From NCBI GenBank assembly GCA_028554645.1, contig JAQOOI010000022.1, positions 2,790,001 through 2,854,000 of the forward strand: 64,000 nt of DNA. The letters run 5' to 3'. Within the stretch, counting starts at the first letter, position 1; every line of letters begins with the position of its first letter. The position numbers and the translations under genes were made by a program. Shown here in pieces: positions 47,552-57,330 of the stretch. The notes beneath the pieces were generated by a model that did not search any database, was not told the DNA's origin, and saw nothing but the letters and a program-made list of their open reading frames with translations. The stretch is from Omphalotus guepiniiformis. Taxonomy: Eukaryota > Basidiomycota > Agaricomycetes > Agaricales > Omphalotaceae.

Positions 47552-48280
47552 AATCGCAGCAAGTTGACGGAGATGAGTGAAGCGCGAGACGCGAAGTTGT
47601 GAACGCGTAATGAGACGATGACATAATCAGTGCACGTGATCTTCCAAACGAACTGGTTCGAAGATAATCAACCTCCACCCTCTATTGCCGGTCGTTTTTT
47701 GCTCGATGGATCTGAAAAAAAAATGGTGATAGCCTGCTATCTTATCAAGCGGTCCAGCCTGACGAGGAATCCCATCGATTTCTCAGCGAAGAGAGCACCT
47801 ATGTAGTCGAATTCCGAATACTCTAGATTGAATGCCGGCTCGTGACTGGGTCTGGGAGGTAGGAATTCGGAATTCCTCTGATCGCTCTCTCGTTCATAGT
47901 CTATTACCCATACATCTAGAATGTCGCCCATGAAAGCGCCTTTGACCTTCCCCGACTCTATCTTAACCCTCCCTTGGGTTGAAACCTACGAATGTAGTTC
48001 AAGGCTCGTACGAGCCGGCAACTCACAAGGGGTTGCGTTATGAAATAACTAGCTGGCGCAATCTTGTGAATAGATTGCGTATCTCTATCTTCATCGTCCA
48101 AGTGATGTCTGCGCGTATTGTGCACCCCGTTATGACATTCCTTCTGGTCTACTTTCGGTAATGCTCTCGTACCAGGACGACCTTGAGAACTCTCAAGAGT
48201 CCGCTTCTGGCGCCAGTCAACTGGATATAAATATACAGGCAGAACTGGATCATTGGCAAAAGCTGATTTTCTCTTTCAAT
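47552..48280. other. Divergent promoter region between NPL4 and the bZIP gene
   Basis: This 729-bp region must drive both genes. A 64-residue minus-strand frame (47737-47931) is acidic at its centre but matches nothing known. Upstream of the bZIP start the reading frame is open back to an ATG at 48161, which is not favoured because a TATA-like box lies in between. Confidence 0.45.
48226..48233 (+). promoter_or_regulatory. TATA-like box upstream of the bZIP gene
   Basis: TATAAATA lies 48 bp before the ATG at 48281. Its position supports that ATG over the in-frame one at 48161, although a TATA box this close would imply a very short leader. Confidence 0.4.
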
Positions 48281-49349
48281 ATGGATGAGAGACGAGGCTC
48301 CACCAATGATAATCAATCTCATAATAACGCTCCTGAACGAAGTTCTCGTTCGCGTTCTCAGTCCGTTCACCAGCAAAATCCTCCTGCCTCCACTTCCTCG
48401 GTGAACAAAACCAGTTTTTTTCCTCTAAATGAAGATTGTTTGGCTGATGTCAAATCCAGCAGACAAATGTCCAGGACGCGGTTCTACTAGCTCAGTTTGC
48501 AGCGGCTGCAGGGTTGCCTCAGGTTCAACCTGGAGGAATGCACGACCCTTCCTATGCAGCGCTACTTGCCCTCCTTAATGCTCAAAGGTCACAGCCGACA
48601 TCATCTGCCATGCATCTAGGAGTACCTCCCGAACTAGCTCACTTGTATGACGCTCGCTCACAGGGCCAGCAATCGGTGTATCCAGCCGTGGGGAACATGA
48701 ATTGGCCCCCGCCACTCAATACGCACCAATTGAATCAATTTTTTGGTTCACAGGCGATGTCCTTCCAAGGTCCGATGCCATCTAACAACAACCCGAGCAC
48801 CTCAACAACGTCACCCCCTTCCGCAAATTATTCCTCCAGCTCTTCCCCGGCCTCTCCGACAATCGACGGTAATGAAGTAGCTAGTTCGGAAGACAAGCGC
48901 CGGAGGAATACCGCTGCTTCTGGTATTTGATAATCTTATTGCAGAAGGTTTTGTATAATCTAACATCGGCATAAGCTCGTTTCAGGATTAAAAAGAAACA
49001 GAGAAATCTGAATCTAGAACGGACTGTATCCGATCTTACAGGTCGGGCTGATGAACTTGAACGCGAGGCAGCCGATCTACGACGAGAGAACGGCTGGTTG
49101 AAGGAGATTGTCATGCTGAAAGGGAGCCGGCTTGCTGGTCTCGACGTTTCACCTCATACTCTGCCCAAATTAACCGAAGGCACAAATCCCTTCCTTGTCT
49201 CTAGTGCAGGAGGACCTTCTAGGCCTACTGCATCATCGAGTCGGCCACGCCAGGAGTCCGAACCAGAAGAGTCTGATGATTCTGAGGATGAGTACAGAGA
49301 GGGAGAAAGTACGCAAGCGTCTAGGAAGGGAAAGGGGAAGAAAAGATAA
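48281..49349 (+). CDS. bZIP transcription factor, Met4/CYS3-like
   Basis: Nuclear DNA-binding protein related to the Met4/CYS3 group, which in other fungi controls sulfur assimilation genes. The start at 48281 opens MDERRGSTNDNQSHNNAPER. An intron (about 48402-48474) leads to DAVLLAQFAAAAGL. A Gln/Ser/Pro-rich region follows. The basic region straddles the second intron: DKRRRNTAAS joins ARFRIKKKQRNLNLERTVSD through an AAG acceptor at about 48981-48983. The N-x-A-A-S-x-R-F-R pattern is that of the Met4/CYS3/ATF4 type. The zipper then runs through LTGRADELEREAADLRRENG and WLKEIVMLKG. The acidic and Lys-rich tail (EPEESDDSEDEYREGE, KGKGKKR) ends at TAA 49347-49349. The activating region of the protein is not obvious. 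Confidence 0.9.
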
Positions 49350-49647
49350 ATACGGCTGTTCGCGTTTTGGTTGTACACTTTGTATCGCGCTATACCTATT
49401 GCTGAATGGTCCTGTACTCATCATACATATTTGCATTGGATGCCTGGAATATACTTGGGGAAGTAGGGCCACCGCTCGCGCGTGGCAGGAACGAGTGCAG
49501 GGCGGGAACAATCAATAAATGTCAACAGTCGTTTTCAGGAGGGCACTTTTCCTTGCCCTGCTAAAAAGGCCGATCGGGTTAGACTCATTGTCAATTAGTA
49601 CGTGTTACTACATGTTGTGACTGTAAATATGGTTACTAAATATGAAG

Positions 49648-50805
49648 TCACAGTGAGTGGCTCGGAGCAGGTTTACCACGCAAGATGCATGGTTCTTCGG
49701 TCACCGCGTTCCGTTTTCTTTTTGAGTGCTCTTGAGAACCCGGATTCGCGGTTGATCTCTGCATTGCAGCTTCCTGAAGGCAGGATTAAGTAGTATGTGC
49801 ATGTTAGAATCAGAATAGTAGGTAAATGACATATGTACTTACTATTCGCAGATGCTTGTTAAGCAATGTGATTGCCTTCAATTCCAGCCGAGTTTGATAG
49901 CCATCCTTTTGACGCAGGATCGATAGTTGGAAGTGTACTTCAACAATGTCTCCTGGCATGAAATCTGTCGGAAGTGCACTTTGAATGCTGAAAGTGAGTG
50001 ATCATTAGGTGCGAATTTACTGCTATTGCATGTGGTTATACTCGCCTTTCATGTTCGTCCAGCAAGTACAATTGCACAACATTGTCTTGAGTATACACAA
50101 AGTCGTGACCATGAACCTCTCTTAAGTATCCATGGGGATCGACAATAGCGTCTGGCGTGATTATATGAGCAGGATCAGCATAGCGTGTGGGTGTGAGACA
50201 TCGGCAAGAGAAATCTAGAGAGGGATATGACTGGAAAATTGATGTGGGTGCAGGCTTGTATGAGTCTTTTGGGTTAGGAAAGAAGGTAGCTATTGTGGTG
50301 GCCTGCAAGCGATGCAGCACTTGAATTACTTTGTCAAATTCAGGGCTTCCAAGACCTGTCAGGCCAACACTTCGGCGAAGAAATTTCATTTTTGAAGGCA
50401 TGGGTCTTTAGAATGAATCAGGGGACAGATAGAGAGATGGAGTTGCAGAGGGCACACCGCGATGAAAAAGGCGAAAGGTCCATGACTCCTATCACTCCAC
50501 AAATTCGAAGCATGCAAACAACTGCATCAGAGTCATCGGGATGTGGATTGGGAAGTTGACGAGCGAGTTTGTAATATTGAGCACTATTCACTTCAATCAA
50601 ACTAAAAGTCGGATTTTCCTACAAATTTGTTGTCATTACTTCAGATAGGTGGAGATTTTGATTTATCCGTCACCTGAGTGATTCCAATTCGATAGTATTC
50701 ATTGTTGTTGGAAATTTCAGGAAGATAATCGTTCAAGAGTTTGTTGACCTGAATACGAGCAGCGTGATAATCATAGTAGTTATCCATGATGGTGGTAGAG
50801 TTCAT
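49648..50805 (-). CDS. Uncharacterised protein, left half of a divergent mobile-like gene pair
   Basis: Function unknown. The start at 50803-50805 opens MNSTTIMDNYYDYHAARIQV, followed by NKLLNDYLPEISNNNEYYRI. An intron with good ends leads to ENPTFSLIEVNSAQYYKLAR and QLPNPHPDDSDAV. The main exon reads GLGSPEFDKVIQVLHRLQAT, YADPAHIITPDAIVDPHGYL and EVHGHDFVYTQDNVVQLYLL. The next exon has DFMPGDIVEVHFQLSILRQK and YQTRLELKAITLLNKHL, a beta-rich stretch that could be an OB-fold-like domain (guess). The last exon ends EEPCILRGKPAPSHSL with TGA at 49648-49650. I have the impression that similar proteins occur in many copies in agaricomycetes, which would suggest a mobile origin. It is transcribed away from the gene at 50988. 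Confidence 0.55.
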
Positions 50806-50987
50806 CTATGGCCGTTTGCAGCTTACTGCTTGTTACGTCAATTTCATCATTGTGTTGAGTCCTGCTCATAGTGATATCATTTGATATCATTCATTCGTCA
50901 CCTTTGTCTTGCATTCTAAGCTAGTATCAGCAAACGGGGCAGCAGATGTGATTCTTTGCACTGGACTTCCAATCGCTTGCAGATAAA

Positions 50988-52495
50988 ATGTGCGTTTCTT
51001 GTTTTTTTGTTCGCTTATGACAGTTCTGCGAATATTGTTGACATAATTAGGGCTGGTAACAAAAGGGTCGGTGGTAAAAGAGCGAGAAAGCCTAGTGAGT
51101 CTGAAGAAGAAGCTGAGTAAGTCATTTTGAATGAAGTTCAGACTTGTCTTTATATCGATGATTATGATTAAAACAGAAGTTTTGAAATTGTGGCTGAGGA
51201 GGAAAAAAGGTCACCGACACTGTCTATGGAGGAAAGTCAGGGTTCAAGTGAGAGAAAGAAGTTGAAAATGTCGATGTGAGTTTCATTGTCAATCTTTGTT
51301 GGTTTTGGTGCAAGTCTGAGTAATTTATTAGGGTGTTTCCAACAGATACAATATTGCATTATGTTTCCGACTCTGACATTGAAAAGCCAGTGATCAATGA
51401 CTCATTGCAGGATTGGTTGATGTCTGACTGCTATGAAAATGTTCCTGAGCGAGTGTGAGTCACTGTTAAACTGTTCAAGATTCAGTTTGTTCATTTATAG
51501 TGTTCATAGTTCTCGTGGTGTCTTGTGTACCTCCATGGGTAATGAAAACGAGTTCCCGAATCATGTTCGCTTGTCGTCATGGATGGAAACTTTTGCGGAT
51601 GAAAAGTACGACTCACTCATGTCGTCAGTGTTTTATTATTATTATTATGATCATGTCTGTTTTAATGCTTGAGTTATTCAGAACGATTAAGCAGTGTGCT
51701 ACGTGGCAGGGGTCTGGTTCATTTGTTAATCCAGCTCGGGTGCCTCTTGATCGTCTTCAATTTTCCACGTTTGCGAAGAATTCTATGCTCTCTATTGTCA
51801 ATCCTGAGGGCCAGAATAGTCTTGCTACAGCTGTAAGTGTAGGCCGAGTGGAAGAAAGCCGATTAATTGCGGCAAAGTTGTTGAAGACTAAAAAAAGTGG
51901 TGAAGAAGGAGAAAGATCAAACAAGTTCATTAAGATCACGCATCTATCTCAAGAGTTTGAGCTCGCAGAGGCAGCATTCGCTCATTGGGTGAATTCTAAA
52001 AAGGTTCGTTGCGACTACTGGGATTCGAGCTTGCGTTACTCAACAAAGATGGGTCATCGCAGTAAGTCCCTTGATTTTTTTTTTTTGCTGCTAATATCTT
52101 CCTGATTTGGCATGTAGGTCGTGCTGGGGTGGTCACTCCCCGAGATCCCAAGGCAATTGAGTCAAACAGATATAAAGATTCATTGAATGTGACTGATTAC
52201 GGTGAGTATTGCTGTTTTCTGTAACCATTGTTGCAAATCTAATCATGAGTCATTGCTAGTCCCTATTTACGATGGTATGAAGGGATTTTCTCTTGACAAG
52301 TATCTTCCGTCTTTCAAGGGTTTGTCGCTTTGGGAAACGGTGAGCTTGAATCCAAAAGTCATGGAGATTCCTAAAGGTTCTGCGGTGTGTGTTGGGTACA
52401 TGGTTAACAAGTACGGCGAAGCAGGTGATAGGTTGGGATTCAGCGTGAAATGGGTAGTTGTTTTAGCGTGTCCTAAAATTGTGTTTGAGGCTTAA
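50988..52495 (+). CDS. Uncharacterised protein, right half of a divergent mobile-like gene pair
   Basis: Function unknown. The best model splits the start codon: AT at 50988-50989, a GTGCGT...TTAG intron, then G at 51051, giving MAGNKRVGGKRARKPSESEE. An acidic, Lys-rich N-terminus follows, with MEESQGSSERKKLKMS. Later exons read LHYVSDSDIEKPVINDSLQD, WLMSDCYENVPERV, SSRGVLCTSMGNENEFPNHV, VPLDRLQFSTFAKNSMLSIV, THLSQEFELAEAAFAHWVNS and VVTPRDPKAIESNRYKDSLN. The C-terminal exon is VPIYDGMKGFSLDKYLPSFK, then IPKGSAVCVGYMVNKYGEAG and FSVKWVVVLACPKIV, ending at 52495. The VP(I/V)YDG...F ...GS.V.V.Y.V..Y...W.V.L pattern is one I associate with highly repeated agaricomycete hypothetical proteins. The two genes start only 182 bp apart. 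Confidence 0.55.
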
Positions 52496-52753
52496 GTATT
52501 TTGTGTTCTTTTGTATAGTATTACATTCATGTTTTGTAGTTAGGTTGAAATACACGAGAATGTTTTGGTATGAAAATGAACTCGCAGCGCGAAAGATCAG
52601 CGATAATCCATAGTTACTGCGCTTTCCATTGGGAGTGTAATGAGTTATTAACTGCGCTTGAGGTTGAATGATGCGTATCACGCACTACGACACGGTATAC
52701 TGAGGTCTGCAGACCACTCATGGAAACAATCTAGGAAAGGATTTAGCAATGAT

Positions 52754-53126
52754 TCAATAAACAGCTAAAAGACGTACCCTCTCCGCAACATATTTGCCCT
52801 GCCCATACCCAAAAACAGGAGCCTCCCTCGAGTTCTTCAAGATGCCTTCTGGAACTTCCTCTTGACCCACCTCGCTGATCCAATTCTGCGAAGACGTAAT
52901 ACTGGAGATGAGTGCGTAGCGAAGGCTTGAAGCATTAGGAGAGGAGATGGCAAGGTCGAGAAGGTTTCGGGTCGAAGTAATGTTAGGAATGAACACCTTT
53001 AGAGGTGCATTCAAGTCCAAGCGCCAAGCATTGTCGATGATCACAGTTGTCTCCTTCTGCAGCATCTCATAGGTCATATCGTCAACACCAAGGCCCACCT
53101 CCGAGGCATCTCCCTCAAATCTGGAA
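52754..53126 (-). pseudogene. Polyketide synthase thioester-reductase domain, truncated relic
   Basis: Start of a C-terminal thioester reductase (NAD-binding_4) domain of a multidomain synthase. Visible blocks are EGDASEVGLGVDDMTYEML, ETTVIIDNAWRLDLNAPLKV, NITSTRNLLDLAISSPNAS, LRYALISSITSSQNW and APVFGYGQGKYVAERV. IIxNAWxxD, N..GTRNLLDLA and SSI.S match the reductase's Rossmann pattern, and YGQGKYVAER carries the Tyr-x-x-x-Lys catalytic pair. The domain stops just after YVAERV at a donor-like site, with nothing recognisable downstream. It is joined directly to a dehydratase piece upstream, and the reading frame shifts at the join. Confidence 0.75.
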
Positions 53127-53990
53127 GTGCCAGGCTGCAGTGAATCCTTGGAACGCGCAAAGCGAGACTCCGTTGCAGTTCACGAGTGAGATATCGTAAA
53201 CGAGATTGTCTAAAGCCATTGCGTGAATAAGGATAGCGTTACGACTCATGAATTACACACCTGGGTTACAGGTCTTAAACGTGATGTGGGCGTAGACGTG
53301 TTCACCCCCAGCAAGGCTACCTAAATCAAATTCATCGTGCAACACCACAGAGTTGGCACTAGCGAGAAGAAAGTAGACGTTTGGGTCGGTGACCTTCGTG
53401 AACAGAGGGTGGACACAGGCGTGAAAGCAAGAATCGAGAATAGCAGGGTGAAGAATGCATTTTCCGTCCCTTAAAAACTTCATATTGAATCTTTAGATTC
53501 AACTCGTATATCACGAAAGGACTTACAACGCCAGATCAGCGCCGACACCTTTGATGCGAACGAGCATTTCCCTTGAGCCAATGAAGACCTCATCGACGCG
53601 TCTGAAGCTCGGGCCGTGTTGCGCGAGCGCTTGAAGGTATTGGTAAAATCCTAAAGAGGCGTTGAAAACAAGGAAAGCAACAAGCAACGCAGCAATGTAC
53701 CATCGATACCATAGTTAACCAAGCGGTTCTTAATTTTTGCCAAGTCTAATGCTTGAGGACTAGGACCAGCAGCCTTCATAGAGAAGTATCCGTCCGCGCG
53801 CAATCGCCAGTTGTTCACCTACGAGTATATTCAGTTGGATTACGAGGCGTTAAAAAAAAGTTAAATTCATTACTCACATCGTAGTCAAAGAACTGAGGAG
53901 CACCAGGAGGTGCTTGAGACCTGACTGCGTACTTGGATCCATCAGTCGAAACGTCGACCAAAGGTGGGTTCGCAGACGAAAGCAACAAAA
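53127..53990 (-). pseudogene. Polyketide synthase dehydratase domain, relic
   Basis: Piece of a basidiomycete reducing polyketide synthase. In order on the minus strand: ANPPLVDVSTDGSKYAVRSQ, VNNWRLRADGYFSMKAAGPS, FYQYLQALAQHGPSFRRVDE, CILHPAILDSCFHACVHPLF, SVVLHDEFDLGSLAGGEHVY and LVYDISLVNCNGVSLCAFQG. HGPSFR and LHPAILDSC are the double-hotdog dehydratase signatures (the Asp of HPAILD is catalytic). Splice sites are still recognisable between pieces, so the copy came from genomic DNA and not from an mRNA. The methyltransferase, ketoreductase and carrier modules normally between dehydratase and reductase are missing, and so are the ketosynthase and acyltransferase upstream. Confidence 0.75.
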
Positions 53991-54120
53991 CACGCACCAG
54001 GTTCCTTAAAATCACGCGCGCCTAACAAAGTCGCAGCCTTACCGCCAGCAGGGGTGCGTTCCAGTTGAAGTTTTCCAGGTCCAGGTGTAAGGAATAATAA
54101 TAAGGTTGATCCATTCGGGA

Positions 54121-54512
54121 GCTCACGGAAAACTGCCATGGATATGGAAGAGGGTCGGACTAAAGGAAAGGAAAATGACGAACTGCAGAATTCAAAAGGG
54201 GAGTGGAAGTAGGCAACTGCAAACAACGCACAGTCCAGTGGCTAAACTTTCGTCAACTCCTGGCAGGAAAACACTTGGTATTAAACTCACCCAAATGACC
54301 TTCTCATCCAGCATGGCACCAGTCTTGGCGCCGAAGAGCTCTGGGGCTCGGTAGGCCATGGTGCTCTGCTCAGCAGCAATGTCCTAAAACAACTGCTAGT
54401 TCCGGGACCCGATCATCAAGTGGTATATATACCTGTTGGTATAGAGTTTGAGATCGGTTCTCTATCGGAATCCTGGCCTTCGCCGCGCTGCCAAAGTGGG
54501 GCACCCTAATCT
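54121..54512 (-). pseudogene. STK16/Env7-like protein kinase fragment
   Basis: Three small exon-like pieces match the activation segment and helix F region of the STK16/Env7 kinase family: FGSAAKARIPIENRSQTLYQ, then DIAAEQSTMAYRAPELFGAK with TGAMLDEKVIW, then LDCALFAVAYFHSPFE and SISMAV. FGS stands in for DFGS, YRAPELF is the APE motif and DEKV.W is the helix F motif. The N-lobe, the catalytic loop and the C-terminal end are absent. GT and AG sites remain around the pieces. The fragment runs straight into the polyketide-synthase relic on the same strand. Confidence 0.7.
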
Positions 54513-54565
54513 GATATCATAGCATTGCTATTGCAAGCGGTGAACGAGTATTTTTTGAATGTAGT

Positions 54566-55017
54566 TCAGAAAAAACCCACAAACTCGGGTTTAATATCCG
54601 TGCGCGCATATGGGACAGTTTTTTCCGCTGCCCCTTCAGCATGCCCATTACCTTGATGGAAACCTTCAACTTCTTCATCTCCATCAAATACCGCATCTCC
54701 TTCATCTTCTACTGCGTGCTTCGTGATGAGAGACGCGCTCGTTGAGTCACCATTTTCAGCTTCTACTTCCTCCACCTCCACCTCCTGAACCATACGCTAC
54801 CATACGAGCATCCCTCGCCGCCATCACCTTCGGGTCGCGGAAACCTTTGGTCGTCATGCGAGTGACGATCCGAAGCGCTTTCTTCAGTTCTTCTGGAAGG
54901 CAATGATGCTGGCCGCGATGCGCCGGCTTGTGCATAGCTCGAATGGCTTCGCAGGCTGCGCAGGCTTTAATACACTCCGAGTTATCAGCATCAATGAGTT
55001 GCTCGTAGATATATGAA
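54566..55017 (-). other. Two orphan open frames upstream of the relic patch
   Basis: One frame (54756-55017, no Met needed) reads SYIYEQLIDADNSECIKACA, ACEAIRAMHKPAHRGQHH and GFRDPKVMAARDARMVAYGS, ending in a Gly/Ser run. Its codon use looks like real coding sequence. The other (54566-54793) is acidic (VEVEEVEAENGD, AVEDEGDAVFDGDEEVE). Neither is recognised. Both are on the same strand as the kinase and polyketide-synthase relics and may be further captured pieces. Confidence 0.4.
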
Positions 55018-55555
55018 CCGATGGTTCAATGCTGGGTCCAATTCGCTGGACTTGTTTCCGACCTGGTTAAGCAGTGTTCACCCCCCGGACTCGAGCGCCA
55101 AAGTCACTAATTCCACGCATCGGAGAATCAGCTGCGCGAGCAAAAATCTGAGGTTCTCTTTGCGTCTTCAAGGCATATGGGTCAGATGCAGCGCAATTTT
55201 TAGCTGGGTTTTAGAGCAACAAAGCAGAGCGGGTGGAGCAAGCGGAGAAGCATGATTCGATTTTTTTTTCTTGGCTTTCTTTTTCCAATTGCATTTTCCC
55301 ACTACCAATTTTTAGCGCTTCTTCGAAGCAGCAGAGCAGCACGCGCCGCGATGCGGGACACTGCTTCGAGTTTGCACTTAAATGGTAGTGGTAGTTTGGT
55401 TTCAATAGTTGCCAGCGCATAATAACGCGCTGGCATAATAGGTGCCACAGTCATGTGACCGCGATTCGCGCAGTCATGCCCGGATTATCGATGAGCGGCA
55501 CCTCATATTCACCTGCACCAACTCTGCCGCCAACTCAGCTCGCCTTTATTCATCT
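55018..55555. other. Non-coding stretch before the uncharacterised gene
   Basis: 538 bp with no recognised gene. A T-rich run and repeated GC-rich words (GCAGAGC, AGCGC) are present. It probably includes the promoter of the gene at 55556. Confidence 0.4.
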
Positions 55556-57110
55556 ATGGAGGAACCTAATAATATTAGAGATCAGCAATGGTCGGCATGG
55601 GCTCAATTTTGCGCTCGACTACTTATGGACTCCGAGCAGTCGGCTGTGATGCGCCAGGAAATGAAAAGCCATATTTTGATGTATCGGGACGAAAGCGAGT
55701 TTTCTCGTCAACTTCTTCTCTCTGCAATCCCTTCTTTTTACTCTGCACCCATTGTGCGCGAGTCTTTGATTCGCGATTTTTTTGCTTGGTTAGGGCGAAA
55801 TGCGATTTCTTTGCCCAATGGAGACACTCTTATCCATCTTAATCGCGAATGATCTCTTGCAGCTTCTCGCATCAAACAACTTCGTCGAGATCTAGCCAAG
55901 CGTATGGCGCTCACCAAATCGCCTGAAGTGGCAAAGTCTCAGGCAGCGAAACTTTTTGCCAGCATCAGGGTAGAAAAAGTGTTTCCAAGTGCGAAGGAAG
56001 ATTATCCTCCACTAGGACATTGGATCTATGAAAGCGACGAGATTCTTAACTGCTGGAAATATCACATAGAGCATGGAAAGCAACCAGACGCTCGCCTAAA
56101 GAGGAAACCCATGCTAAAACTAGACCCATCGGAACTTTTGTACGATCTTGCCCCTCATGAAAGCTGCATGTTTGTCAATGGCGATACTGGAGAGATAGAG
56201 ATGCTGATCATTCGAGACTTTTGTGGAGTTCCAGAAATTCTTCCTTGGATTAACGCAGTCATTGAAGAAAGCGTGGCTACGCAAAAGAGTATTAGGGTGC
56301 GCTGCTTTCTCATACTATTAGATCATTAATCGTTGATTTTTATGCGAAGTTGGAGGATGCTGGAAGCCTCATCTTGGCAGGTTGGAGTGCTGGAGCTCGC
56401 TCTAAACCCTGCTTTGATTGGGTGCGAAACTTCACGAAGAAACTTAGTGAATCGGAAGCACGCGATATTCGCTACGAAAGTGCTTCCGCATTCGCACTTT
56501 TCTGGAATCTCATGCTATCTAGCATGCCATCTGAAATTATCGATGATTTTCAATCCTTTTGCGATCTGCTAGATGATGTTCGCATGGATCATGGTATAGC
56601 AGTTAATGGTCAACCAGACCAGCAATATGATGTCTGTTTAGGTGACACGCGATTAACGTTTAAAGATGCACACATGGCACCACCCACTGGTGTTATGGCT
56701 AAAAATTATGCCAGGTGACGATTACTTTAGTTGCCTCTTTGGAAAATAGCACTGATCTTCATATGAGCAGAGCCACCCATTTCGAGCGGCAACCAAATAA
56801 GTATGCCGCATCTTGGACCACTGCCCGAAAAGGTGGTTTTAAGAAAGGAGGCCACTTTTATAATTCGCACTTTCGCATTCGCGTTCAAGGGGCCGCAAAC
56901 ACTTTTGCGCTATGGGCACCGGATCAAACACATGCAACGTCTTTGCAGCTTGTTGATCCAGCAGATGAAAACCCTGATTTTTTGCAATCTGGTATTGCGA
57001 TTGTGACATCATCGCACCTACCAGCCATATACAACAAGTATCTGAAAGGACTTATTGATGAAGAATCTGCATGCGAAGAATGTTTTTCTATTGATTATCT
57101 TGATGATTAG
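55556..57110 (+). pseudogene. Uncharacterised agaricomycete gene with one in-frame TGA; possible dioxygenase-like fold
   Basis: Function unknown. The start at 55556 opens MEEPNNIRDQQWSAWAQFCA. The frame meets a TGA at 55850-55852 and continues in the same frame as ASRIKQLRRDLAKRMALTKS; no GT-AG pair removes the stop. Further blocks are PPLGHWIYESDEILNCWKYH, YDLAPHESCMFVNGDTGEIE and IRDFCGVPEILPWINAVIEE. After an intron: LILAGWSAGARSKPCFDWVR and ASAFALFWNLMLSSMPSEII. After a second: YARATHFERQPNKYAASWTT, GGHFYNSHFRIRVQGAANTF and WAPDQTHATSLQ, ending at 57108-57110. HFE followed by THATSLQ resembles the HxD/E...H metal site of Fe(II)/2-oxoglutarate dioxygenases, which is a hypothesis only. Its base composition is like the host genome and unlike the adjoining Helitron, towards which it converges. 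Confidence 0.55.
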
Positions 57111-57330
57111 TCCACTGACATTGGGCATTGGTTTGCGCTTGATAATGTGAATTTGCTTTTTTTCTTTCTTTATATGCTGTAATATGCTTTTGAGTGCGCT
57201 GATGGTCATGGTTAGTAAGAGGGAATTGCTCAAGTACCATGAGGGTATCCTCCAAATGGCAGCTGCTATTGTGTTTCTTATACTCAAAGGTGATTTAAAG
57301 CCTTCTAAACAGCGCAATGCGTTTTTCAAT

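Noticed and set aside
48161..48280. Earlier in-frame ATG for the bZIP gene
   Set aside because: A TATA-like box at 48226 lies between it and the favoured ATG, and the extra residues do not look conserved; not fully excluded.
52754..54512. Functional polyketide synthase gene
   Set aside because: Ketosynthase, acyltransferase, ketoreductase and carrier domains are absent, the reductase is cut short, and the join changes frame.
57111..57330. Helitron 3' end in this gap
   Set aside because: A weak stem (TACC...GGTA near 57236) is visible, but no convincing hairpin next to a YYAG end, so no terminus was called.
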